Positions 51,592 through 60,400 of a stretch of DNA of 64,000 nucleotides are shown in pieces. The translations under genes and the position numbers were made by a program. Position 1 is the first letter of the stretch. Every line of letters begins with the position of its first letter. The notes under the pieces were generated by a model. The model did no database searches and was not told the origin of the DNA. It worked only from the letters and a program-made list of their open reading frames with translations. Origin of the DNA: CAYSNP01 sp050945855 (GTDB lineage: Bacteria; Bacillota; Clostridia; Christensenellales; DTU072); contig JBMNTS010000005.1 of the NCBI GenBank assembly GCA_050945855.1, positions 3,069-67,068 on the forward strand. The letters are read 5' to 3'.

Positions 51592-52712
51592 TGGAAAAAT
51601 TACTGAAGATAATCGCAAAATTCGCTGTAACCGGGCAGCCTGCGAGTATTGCGCCTTACGGCAACGGGCATATCAATACTACATATAAGGCAACCTGTAA
51701 AAAGGACGGCAAAGAATACTGTTATATTCTGCAAAGGATTAACAACAAGGTTTTCCCCGACGTGCAGGGTCTGATGCGCAATATCGCGGGGATTTGCGCC
51801 CACGTAAAAGAAAAAATCGCAAAGGGCGGATACCCGGGAGAGCGCGCGCTTACCATTGTCCCCACCAACAGGGGCGAAGATTTTCTTTATGACGAAAGCG
51901 GCTACTTCCGCGTTTATGATTTTATTTCGGAGGGCATAAGCATTGAGAGCGCTCAAAGTTTAACGGATTTGGAAGTGGGCGGCAAGGGTATAGGGCGTTT
52001 TCAAAGACTGCTTGCGGATTATGACGCCGCCTCTCTTTCCGAGACCATTCCCTATTTCCATTTTACGCCCAAAAGGTACGCGGATTTGCAGCGGGCGGCA
52101 GAAGAGGACGCGGCGGGGAGAGCAAAATATTGCGCCGAGGAGTTGGATTTTTACTTGTCCCGCTCTCACTTTGCCCGTCTTTTCACGGACGCTTTGGCAG
52201 CGGGGCGGATACCTTTAAGAGTCTGCCACAACGACGGCAAGCTTAACAACGTGCTGATAGACACCGCGGGCAACAGGTATGTCGCGGTAATAGATTTGGA
52301 TACCGTTATGCCGGGCGCGGGCGCCTATGACTTGGGCGACAGCGTGCGCTTCGGCGCCAGCACGGGCGCGGAGGATGAGGCGGATTTGTCCAAGGTGCGC
52401 TTTTCCCTGTCCGCGTTCAGGGCTATTTTGCGCGGATATCTCAGCGAAGCCGCGTACATGCTTACCCCGGAAGAAAGGGAGTTGCTGCCCTACGCCGGGC
52501 TGATTATGACTTACGAGTGCGGTATGCGTTTTCTTGCCGATTACCTTAACGGGGACACCTACTTTGCGGTGCGCAAAGAGGGGCATAATTTGCTCAGGGC
52601 AAGAACGCAAATGAAACTTGTTGCGGATATGGAAGAGCTGATGCCCGAAATTAAAAACGCCGTAAACGAGGAAATAAAAAACTATAACAAATTACACAGC
52701 GAAAAGCATTGA
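51591..52712 (+). CDS. APH-fold kinase resembling N-acetylhexosamine 1-kinase
   Basis: The 373-residue protein has the aminoglycoside phosphotransferase fold. GHINTTY and YILQRINNKVFPDVQGLM match the N-terminal pattern of NahK/LnpB-type kinases. The catalytic loop is CHNDGKLNNVLID (Asp215), and the metal loop VIDLDTVMPG (Asp235, Asp237). NahK makes N-acetylhexosamine 1-phosphate for salvage of host or wall glycans; substrate here is inferred. It begins at the stop of the GNAT gene. Its last 31 bases overlap the end of ispDF on the other strand. Confidence 0.82.
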   Translation: MEKLLKIIAKFAVTGQPASIAPYGNGHINTTYKATCKKDGKEYCYILQRINNKVFPDVQGLMRNIAGICAHVKEKIAKGGYPGERALTIVPTNRGEDFLYDESGYFRVYDFISEGISIESAQSLTDLEVGGKGIGRFQRLLADYDAASLSETIPYFHFTPKRYADLQRAAEEDAAGRAKYCAEELDFYLSRSHFARLFTDALAAGRIPLRVCHNDGKLNNVLIDTAGNRYVAVIDLDTVMPGAGAYDLGDSVRFGASTGAEDEADLSKVRFSLSAFRAILRGYLSEAAYMLTPEERELLPYAGLIMTYECGMRFLADYLNGDTYFAVRKEGHNLLRARTQMKLVADMEELMPEIKNAVNEEIKNYNKLHSEKH

Positions 52713-53782
52713 ACGGTATGGGCAGGATGCGTGCCCTCCGATGTCTTAAAATGGAGCGCGAGCCGCTCTTTTTTTATGCCCAAAACTTGAGCAAGGCGCG
52801 CTTTCATCTGCTCAGCGTAAGGGGCAAGGCGGGGTTTGTCCGCGATAATCAGCACGACAAGATTGTTTATTTTATAATTCAAGCCGCTGATTTTTTTGTT
52901 GATTTTGCCAAGCAGCTCCATGCTGTCCGCGCCCTGATACGCCGCGTCGCTGTCCGGGAAAAAGTGTCCGATATCGGGCAGCCCCGCTGCGGAAAGCAGG
53001 GAATCAATAACGGCGTGCGCCGCCACGTCTCCGTCAGAATGGGCTTCCAGACCGTGAGTATAAGGCACCCTAACGCCGCAAATCACTAACGGCAGACCTT
53101 GCTTGAGTTTATGCAGATCCCACCCTAAGCCTATCCTTGTGTTGGATTGAAGCAAGTCGGAAAGGGTGGTAACCTTGCTGTTGGCTTCCTCCCCATCCAC
53201 CACACAGGGCGCGCTTACCGTCTCCAGATACAATTCGCTTTCGTCGGTGTAGTCCTGTCTGCGTGCTTTTTCAAAAGCGCCTTTTATTGCCCGGGTAAGG
53301 TAGCCTTGCGGCGTTTGCACCCTCCACAGCTTTGCCCTGTTCGGCGCGCCGGTGATTTTCCCTTCCCGGATTTCTCTTATCGAGTCAACCGGGGGAAGCG
53401 CGGGCACGGCGCTGCCCTCCGCCAAAGTCTTTTCGTATACTCTTTGGATCAACTCCGCACTGACAAAAGGGCGCGCGCCGTCGTGAATGAGCACGAGAGG
53501 AGAAGTTGCCCTCTCCAGCGCCGCCTTTACCGAGAGGTGCCTGGTTGCCCCGCCCTCAACGATTTCTATGGGTTTAAGCGGAAAATCCGCAAAAATATTC
53601 TTTATGCGCTCTATATTGTCCGCGCTTGCCGCGATAATGATTTTTTCCACAAAATCCAAAACGGCGAACGCGCCCGCCGCTCTTTCCGCTACCGTGTCCT
53701 CCGTCAGCGAAAATAGCATCTTGTCCGCGCCCGCTCTGCTGCCCGAGCCCGCCGCAAGCACGATAACGTCGCAATTACTCAT
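52682..53782 (-). CDS. ispDF: Bifunctional IspD-IspF of the MEP isoprenoid pathway
   Basis: Residues 1-210 are 2-C-methyl-erythritol 4-phosphate cytidylyltransferase (LAAGSGSRAGADK, 9-21; HDGARPFV). Residues 215-366 are 2-C-methyl-erythritol 2,4-cyclodiphosphate synthase, with metal ligands Asp222, His224 and His256. It therefore performs steps 3 and 5 of the MEP pathway. The IspF end is unusual: after KTSEG comes THPAHTVQCFSLCNLL, where most IspF proteins have a longer segment with a conserved GF-x-GR-x-EG. The gene ends convergently inside the neighbouring kinase gene. It overlaps rqcP by 8 bases. Confidence 0.92.
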   Translation of the reverse strand: MSNCDVIVLAAGSGSRAGADKMLFSLTEDTVAERAAGAFAVLDFVEKIIIAASADNIERIKNIFADFPLKPIEIVEGGATRHLSVKAALERATSPLVLIHDGARPFVSAELIQRVYEKTLAEGSAVPALPPVDSIREIREGKITGAPNRAKLWRVQTPQGYLTRAIKGAFEKARRQDYTDESELYLETVSAPCVVDGEEANSKVTTLSDLLQSNTRIGLGWDLHKLKQGLPLVICGVRVPYTHGLEAHSDGDVAAHAVIDSLLSAAGLPDIGHFFPDSDAAYQGADSMELLGKINKKISGLNYKINNLVVLIIADKPRLAPYAEQMKARLAQVLGIKKERLALHFKTSEGTHPAHTVQCFSLCNLL

Positions 53783-54032
53783 TATCCTCTCCGATAATTT
53801 CGTACAGGGCGTCCGCCCCCTCTTTGGATACGTTGCCTTCGGGCACCCTTAATATGCGCGCCTTAAGCTTTTTGTCCCCGAAGGATACAATGATTTCGTC
53901 TCCCGCCTTAACCTGCTTGCCGCTCTTTGCCTCTTTTCCGTTGAGCAGCACTCTGCCCACGCCGCAAGCGCTGTCTGCCACGCTTCTTCTTTTTATTATC
54001 CTGCTTACTTTAAGAAATTTATCCAGTCTCAT
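53775..54032 (-). CDS. rqcP: S4-domain RNA-binding protein (RqcP/YabO-like)
   Basis: This 85-residue protein is one S4 domain: MRLDKFLKVSRIIKRRSVA at the start, VLLNGKEAKSGKQVKAGD in the middle. Its relatives RqcP (YabO) and Hsp15 bind the 50S subunit and help RqcH in rescue of stalled ribosomes (family knowledge). It sits between fumB (9 bases) and ispDF (8-base overlap) in a four-gene operon. Confidence 0.88.
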   Translation of the reverse strand: MRLDKFLKVSRIIKRRSVADSACGVGRVLLNGKEAKSGKQVKAGDEIIVSFGDKKLKARILRVPEGNVSKEGADALYEIIGEDNE

Positions 54033-54041
54033 AATTACCCC

Positions 54042-54536
54042 TTATATTATTGACACAATTACGGGAAAATCCTCAACCTCAAGCCGCCAGACCGCTTCCG
54101 CGCCCAGCTCCGGATATAAAAATATCTCCGCTTTTTTCACCTTTCGCATATAAAAGGCGCCCGCTCCGCCCACCGCGTCAAAATGCGCTCCGCCTGCCTC
54201 CGCGATGGCTTTTGCGGCGTCCTGTCCCCTGTTGCCTTTGCCTATGGAATATTTTACTCCCGCCCCGGCAAAACCGGCGGCGTAAGTATCCATGCGGCAG
54301 CTTGTGGTAGGCCCTATGCTGCCTATTACCCCCTTGCCTTTGGGGCAAGGCCCTGCGTGGTATATCACTTCGCCCGCAAGCGGCATCTCCCCCGTGTCGC
54401 GGTAATGCTCAAGCAGTTTTTTGTGCGCGGCGTCCCGCGCGGTGTAGATTACTCCGCTGAGATATACTATATCGCCTTTGCGTAAGTCCGCCGTTTTTTG
54501 AGGGTCAAGCGGCGTGGAAAGATATACTGTTTTTAT
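54042..54536 (-). CDS. fumB: Fumarate hydratase class I, beta subunit; apparent ATA start
   Basis: The 164-residue beta subunit contains LSGVIYTARDAAHKKL, YHAGPCPKGK, SIGPTTSCRMD and IGKGNRG, all standard in class I fumarases and tartrate dehydratases. The frame holds no ATG, GTG or TTG before the conserved N-terminus (KTVYLSTPLD); the first ATG is at 54386, past essential sequence. An AAGGAG site (complement of 54545-54550) lies 8 bases upstream of an in-frame ATA at 54536, which I take as the start. The gene follows the alpha subunit in the same frame, right after its TAA. A sequencing error remains possible. Confidence 0.8.
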   Translation of the reverse strand: MKTVYLSTPLDPQKTADLRKGDIVYLSGVIYTARDAAHKKLLEHYRDTGEMPLAGEVIYHAGPCPKGKGVIGSIGPTTSCRMDTYAAGFAGAGVKYSIGKGNRGQDAAKAIAEAGGAHFDAVGGAGAFYMRKVKKAEIFLYPELGAEAVWRLEVEDFPVIVSII

Positions 54537-54544
54537 TGTGGTTG

Positions 54545-54550
54545 CTCCTT
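54545..54550 (-). promoter_or_regulatory. Ribosome binding site that decides the fumB start
   Basis: AAGGAG on the minus strand overlaps the TAA stop of fumA and lies 8 bases before the ATA codon at 54536, an ideal distance for initiation there. Confidence 0.6.
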
Positions 54551-55382
54551 AAAGGTTGATTATTTTATGGCGCGCGGCGTGGCACTGAACGGTGACCGCA
54601 ACGGGCAGCCCGGCGATGTGGGTGGGATATTTTTCTATGCACACTTTTAGCGCGCTCACTCCGCCGTATCCCCCGGCTCCGATATTCAGCTTGTTGATTT
54701 CGTCGCAGATAGTTTTTTCCAGTCTGTCAAGTCCGGGGTCCTCATTGCGGCTGTTAAGGCTTCTGAACAACGCTTTTTTGCTTAGCAGCGCCGCCTTCTC
54801 CATAGTGCCGCCTATACCCACGCCCACTATTACGGGAGGGCAGGGATTTGCGCCCGCTTCCTTAACGCACGCCGTCACGCTCTCTATTATGCCTTGCTCG
54901 CCGCGCGAGGGAGAGAGCATAAAAAGGCGGGACATATTTTCCGAGCCGAAGCCCTTTGCCATTATTTTCAGGGTCAGCCCGTCCCCCTCTTTTATTTCGT
55001 AATGGATGACTGCGGGGGTGTTGTCAAGGGTGTTTTTGCGGGTCAAGGGGTCCAGCACGCCGGCGCGGAAATTGCCTTGCGCGTACGCCTCCCTTACCCC
55101 GAGGTTTACGGCGTCTTCAATACTTCCGCCGCAAAGGCGCGCGTCCTGCCCTATTTCGCAAAACACCAACGCCATGCCCGTGTCCTGACAAAAGGGCGCG
55201 CCCGATTCTCTTGCTATGCAAAAGTTTTGGCACATTATGCCCAATTCAAAGGCGGCAAGGGGAGGGGCGGTCTTTGCCGCATCTTTCAAGGCGTCCTCAA
55301 TCTCCTTGTCCGCGTTGACACAGATTTCCAAAAAACCCGATTTTACCGCGTTTTTTATTAAATTTACATCTATTGTTCTCAC
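54549..55382 (-). CDS. fumA: Fumarate hydratase class I, alpha subunit
   Basis: The 277-residue subunit carries the three cysteines that hold the [4Fe-4S] cluster: Cys65 in APFCQDTGM, Cys181 in GANPCPP and Cys267 in TVQCHAARH. KGFGSENMS fits fumarase better than L-tartrate dehydratase. With the beta subunit it hydrates fumarate to malate and is oxygen-sensitive, which suits an anaerobe. Start is GTG at 55382, 7 bases after GGAG. Its promoter shares -35 bases with the divergent walJ promoter. Confidence 0.93.
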   Translation of the reverse strand: MRTIDVNLIKNAVKSGFLEICVNADKEIEDALKDAAKTAPPLAAFELGIMCQNFCIARESGAPFCQDTGMALVFCEIGQDARLCGGSIEDAVNLGVREAYAQGNFRAGVLDPLTRKNTLDNTPAVIHYEIKEGDGLTLKIMAKGFGSENMSRLFMLSPSRGEQGIIESVTACVKEAGANPCPPVIVGVGIGGTMEKAALLSKKALFRSLNSRNEDPGLDRLEKTICDEINKLNIGAGGYGGVSALKVCIEKYPTHIAGLPVAVTVQCHAARHKIINL

Positions 55383-55399
55383 CTGCGTTCTCCGTTTTG

Positions 55400-55428
55400 A
55401 TTTTACAATAGGAAATATTATTTGTCAA
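55400..55428 (-). promoter_or_regulatory. fum operon promoter
   Basis: On the minus strand TTGACA (complement of 55423-55428) and TAAAAT (complement of 55400-55405) have a 17-base spacer. The -35 overlaps that of the divergent walJ promoter. Confidence 0.7.
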
Positions 55429-55450
55429 TCGCAATCGGTTATGGTACAAT
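55422..55450 (+). promoter_or_regulatory. walJ promoter
   Basis: TTGTCA (55422-55427) and TACAAT (55445-55450), 17 bases apart, with TGG before the -10 as an extended element. Confidence 0.65.
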
Positions 55451-55486
55451 GTAGAGGTATTTCATTGACAAAAGGACAAAATACTT

Positions 55487-56275
55487 ATGATGAAAATCTG
55501 CGCCCTCGCCAGCGGTTCCAAAGGCAACTGCGTGCTGGTGGAGGGCGAGAGTACCAAACTGCTTATAGACGTGGGCCTGACCGCAAGAAAACTGGAGTCC
55601 GGCCTTATGGAGTACAACGCCAGAGTATCCGACATCGCGGGGTGTCTTATCACTCACGAACACATCGACCACGTGAAAGGCGCCAAGCGGATAAGCGAAA
55701 AATACAACCTGCCCCTGTACGCACATCCGAGCTGCGCCCGTCTGCTTCATAGCTATTGGGACGTGAGGGCGGAGTATCTGGCGCATTTCGATATGGCGGG
55801 TTTTGCCGTGGGCGAATTTTTTGTGGAGCCTTTCGGCCTCAGCCACGACAGCGTTTACGCCGTGGGGTACCGCATCAGCGACGGGAAAAGCGTGTTTGTT
55901 TACGCCACCGACTGCGGCTACTGCTCCGAGCGGTTTCTGGAGATGGCGCGGGAAGCGGATACCGTGCTGATAGAAAGCAACCACGACATAGAAATGCTTA
56001 AAACGGGGAGGTATCCGGCGTACCTCAAGCGCAGAATCATGAGCAATTACGGACACCTTTCCAATCTGGCGTGCGCCTGCGCCGTGGAAAAGCTGGCGGC
56101 TGCGGGGCGACCCAAAAACTTTATCCTTGCCCATATCAGCGAGGAAAACAATATTTACGAGCTTGCCATGTCTTTTACAAAGCAGAGGCTGAGAGAGGCG
56201 GGGATAGAGGGGGTAAGCCTGTTTGTCGCCCGCCAGAATGAGGCTACCGGCTTTATAAGGTGCAGAAATGACTGA
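55487..56275 (+). CDS. walJ: MBL-fold metallo-hydrolase, WalJ/YycJ family
   Basis: The 262-residue protein has the metallo-beta-lactamase motif THEHIDHVKG (His57, His59, Asp61, His62), CALASGSKGNCVLVE at its start and ESNHD later, all typical of YycJ/WalJ. Relatives are 5'-3' exonuclease-like proteins linked to DNA repair and cell-wall homeostasis. Elsewhere it follows the walRK genes, which are absent here. The CPBP protease gene overlaps its end by 8 bases. Confidence 0.9.
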   Translation: MMKICALASGSKGNCVLVEGESTKLLIDVGLTARKLESGLMEYNARVSDIAGCLITHEHIDHVKGAKRISEKYNLPLYAHPSCARLLHSYWDVRAEYLAHFDMAGFAVGEFFVEPFGLSHDSVYAVGYRISDGKSVFVYATDCGYCSERFLEMAREADTVLIESNHDIEMLKTGRYPAYLKRRIMSNYGHLSNLACACAVEKLAAAGRPKNFILAHISEENNIYELAMSFTKQRLREAGIEGVSLFVARQNEATGFIRCRND

Positions 56276-57275
56276 AATAAAAAAATACAAGGTGACGGAC
56301 GGGATAATTATATACTTTGCTTCCCTGCTTGCCGCTTCCCTGCTGTCCCTTGTGATAAAATCCGAAAAAAACGAGCAATTTAATATTTACGCCGGTTACT
56401 TTATCATGCAGGCGTGCTTTTTCGCCGCCGTCCTTATTTTTTCTCGCTTGAAAAAGACAGACTTGTTTTACAATATCCCGATAAGGAGCAAAATATCCGG
56501 TTATGAAATAATTACCGCGGTAATCCTCTCCTTCTGCCTGTTTGCTTTTACGCTGCTGCCCGTGTTGGCATACGCCCGCCTGGGTCAGGCATCGGGGATG
56601 AAAGCGGTTGTCAGCCTGCCCGCCCTTGACAGTCCGGGCGCTGCAATCCTCTCCCTCGCGATATTGTGCGCTATGCCCGCCGTTTGCGAGGAGCTGCTTG
56701 TCAGAGGAGTGTTTTTGCAGGGTATGCAAAGCTACGGGGGCGTTAAGGCGCTGCTTTTTTCTTCCGCGGTATTCGCGCTGATGCACCTCAACCTTATGCA
56801 GCTGATACATCAGTTTACGGTCGGGCTGGCATTGGGGTATATAGTGCTAAGAACGCAAAAGCCGGTTTTAGCCATGGTAATACACTTTGTCAACAACGTT
56901 ATAGCCTTGTTTCTGCCCCTTGCCCTTCCCTTTGAACTGACCCTTTCGGGCGCATCGCTTGTCTATTTTATCCCCATGATGCTCGCGGGGGCGTTTTTGG
57001 GCTTGTGCGCGGTAAGGGTGCTGGTAAAATCGTCTTTTTTGCCGGAAGGCAAGGGGATAAAGGCGTACTTAATTCTTTGGAAGCAGTCCGCGCAAAGAGC
57101 GGCAAAGGGCTTGCGCTCATTGTTTAAGCCCCTGGGCGCGGAAAACTTAAAAGGCGATTTTGTAGCCTCTTTGCCCAAAGAAAGCTCCTCTCCTCTCGTA
57201 AAGGCGGAGAGGGCAATCGTGTGGGCTTTTTTGATTTTTTTGGCCTTAATGGGGGCGGTGAATACTTTCGCGTAA
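56268..57275 (+). CDS. CPBP-family (CAAX/ABI) intramembrane metalloprotease
   Basis: The 335-residue protein has about eight membrane segments and the three CPBP motifs: CEELLVRG (Glu141, Glu142, Arg146), FALMHLN (His173), and a late HFVNN with the third ligand. Members cleave or modify membrane peptides; in Firmicutes they act in bacteriocin immunity or regulated proteolysis. The last 90 residues are a basic soluble tail before a final helix near the C-terminus, longer than usual. It overlaps walJ and probably shares its promoter. Confidence 0.87.
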   Translation: MTEIKKYKVTDGIIIYFASLLAASLLSLVIKSEKNEQFNIYAGYFIMQACFFAAVLIFSRLKKTDLFYNIPIRSKISGYEIITAVILSFCLFAFTLLPVLAYARLGQASGMKAVVSLPALDSPGAAILSLAILCAMPAVCEELLVRGVFLQGMQSYGGVKALLFSSAVFALMHLNLMQLIHQFTVGLALGYIVLRTQKPVLAMVIHFVNNVIALFLPLALPFELTLSGASLVYFIPMMLAGAFLGLCAVRVLVKSSFLPEGKGIKAYLILWKQSAQRAAKGLRSLFKPLGAENLKGDFVASLPKESSSPLVKAERAIVWAFLIFLALMGAVNTFA

Positions 57276-57415
57276 GCAAAAAAGGCACCGCGGCTCTGCT
57301 TGGCAATAAAATAAAAGTAAAATAACCAAAAATGGCTTTAATTGATATTAGATTTATGTTATTATATTTAAGCATAATCAAGTATTATGTGTAGTTATCC
57401 CTTGTGAGGTATTCA

Positions 57416-60400
57416 ATGAAAAACTATAAACTGATTTCGGATAGAAAGATTCTGCCCACGATAGTCGCTGCCCTTGCGCTCTTATTAGCATTTATATGTG
57501 CTTTGCAGCCCGTAGGCACGGCTTATGCCGACCTTTACGAGGATATTCACGTCAATGCTTCTCCGGGCAATCCTGATGAACTGGCGTTCAGTATAAATAC
57601 CGCGGGCTATACTCCGGGCACCGTTGTGGGAGAGGAGCCCAGCATTACGCTCACTCTTACCGGTTCCGCGAGAAGGCCGCAGGATACCGAGTTCTATTTT
57701 ATAGAGCAGGAGCAAATGGGCGCGCCCGGCGTTAACGAGCAATGGATACTGCTGACCAAGGATATGATAGGAGATGAAATGGCGGTTTATACCCCCACCA
57801 TGGGCGCCAATTCCTATTTCAAAAAATACGTTTATTTCAAAGCCGTTATCAAAAAGCAGGACCCCGAAAATCCCCAGCTTTATTACGAATATCTTAAAGA
57901 AGAGGTGCCCGTTGAGATTATAGTCGACAAGAGCACCGAACTTAATTACGCCATTACGGGCGTGGAGGCGTATTCCAAAGGCGCGGGCGGCGTTTTTGTG
58001 CCTTACGATTTTTCCGTCAACGCTCCCTTTGTGTCTACCGAATTGCGCTTTGTGCTGCAGACGGCAAGCTCCGAGCCTACCGCGATTACATATCAGTATT
58101 ATTATGAAGGCTGCGGCGTTCCCTCCATTGACAACGAATGGGTTTCCATGGAAGGCAAGAGCATTACCTTCACCGCGGACAACGCCGGACAAATCAACGG
58201 CCCCATCTTTTTCAGGGCAAGGCATCGCGACCAGGGCATAGACCTCAGGTATAACGCGCAGCCTGTGTTCGCGCGTCTGGACACGGTAAGTCCCTCCTTT
58301 ACGGTGCTGGCGACCAAGGCGGTTTCGGGCGGAGCATACTCCGTAGGCACCTGGAGCGATCAGGACGTGGAATATACGATAATCCCCGCAAGCCAGAACG
58401 TAAGCGATGTCAACTATTTCTACAGGCTGAGCACGGGAGATTTTATTGAGATTGTCCCCTCTACCTCCAACGGAAACAGGTTGTACAAAATCACCGTTTC
58501 GCAGACTACCGGCACGCTGAAATTTGAAGCGCGCACGTCCGCCGGCATGATTAACAACAACAATGACACCAACTACAACACCCTGATAGATAAAAACAGG
58601 CCTCAGGTCAATATTATCGCCAAAGATAAGGACAATACCGATATCGCCTCCGTGGGCACTCCTCCGGGGGAAGGCTACAGGGTAGGCTACGCTTCGGGCA
58701 AGATAGAGTTTACCATACGCAATATGGACGAGTTTGGCGCGCCCATTCCCAATACTTCCAAAGTTACCTACCTTTACAGCGTGGACGGCGGCGCCTTCAA
58801 TCCCATACCTCAATCGGGCGGGCAGTACAAGCTTACCATTGAGGCGGGCAGCACCAATATCTATAACAGGCAGATTGCCTTTAAGCTGACTTCGGACGCG
58901 GGCTTATCGGACACCAAAACCTTTACGGTAAATATTCTCAATGCCAATTTCACCGTGGAAATGGCCCCCTTATCCTATAACACGCATAACGGCTGGGCAA
59001 GCGAGAACATCCTTATAGATTTCTATATCGCGGACGGCGATTACAAATTCTACAATGAAATTTCCGGCGAAATCGCCGCCAAGCAGGAATTGACCGGCGT
59101 TACCAAGGGTCAGATAAGACCTTCGGACGGCAAAAGGCATTTTGAAGTGGTGTTCGACAGACCGGTGAATAACGCCGCGATTATTTTCTCCGTGGAAAAT
59201 ATGGCGGGCGACGTTTGTGTCCTCCCCGCCACCGCTCCCATCAATCTGGACAACGTATTGCCCGAAGCCACCATCAACGGAGTGGTCTTGGGCAGTCAGC
59301 AGCCCATAAGGGATAACGAGTGGTCCAACGGCAAGGTCGTGCTTACCGTTTACCCGCACTCCAATCTTTCCGGCATAAGCGTTCAGTATGTGCATACCAA
59401 CGGCATCCCCGAAAACATGACGGCAAATACGGACGGCAATTATACGGTTACCATTCAAAAGACCACGACTTGCGTGTTCCGCCTTATCAGCGGCAGCGGT
59501 TTGCAAAGGGATTTATCCTTCCAGGTAAATATTGACTTAAGCGATATTGACATTGACATTCAGGACTATGACCTGATTGCCTCCAGAGTGCATTCTCAGG
59601 ATGTGCCCCTCACCTTTATAACTTCGCATACCGGGGACTTTACAGTATGGTATAAGGAACTGGGCGTCAACAATGACTTTATTCAGACGCAAAGCCGCAC
59701 CTTTACCGTACCCGTAAGCAACGAGATCGCGCAGGGCACCAAACAGTTCGTGTTCTTCCTCGAGGCGAAAGCGATAGACAAAAACGGCAACAGAAAACGC
59801 TCGGAACAGCTTTCCATCGCTATCCAATATAATAGGACTCCCAGCGTAATAGAGGTAACGAGGAGCAACGACCACGGCAGCGTTATCGAACAGGATTGGC
59901 TGAGAGGCAATATCATATTTGATATTACCAATCTGTTCGGGCATACCTATCAGGTTTCGCTTAACGGCGGAGCGTGGCAGGATATCGACGTTGTGCCGGA
60001 TAACGATATCGTCAAGTTCTTCTTCTCGGGCATAGCCAACGGCGTGCTGGCTTACGATATGAACGACGGCGGCAACTTTAACGGCACCGTTTCGATAAGG
60101 GCGATTAACAACGCGGGCTATCCCAGCAACGCCATCGCCATAAATAATATTAAGGTTGACAACAGCCGTCCCGACGTAATCAACGCGATAAGCATAGAAA
60201 AAGGAGAAAGGGACGCCGCCAACAGAAAGATTTACAGCGCGGCGGATATAGTTCTCAGAAACACCAACGGGCTTACGGCGTTTTCCGCTTACGCTCCTAT
60301 TACCTATTATTATCAGATAAAGCAGTCCTCGGATATTCCTCCGCAGGCTCCCACCGAAGGCAATATGGGCTCTTGGATAAAACTTGAATCCCCGGTCACC

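Noticed and set aside
54042..54536. fumB as a pseudogene
   Set aside because: The whole conserved domain is intact and a well-placed ribosome binding site precedes the ATA codon.
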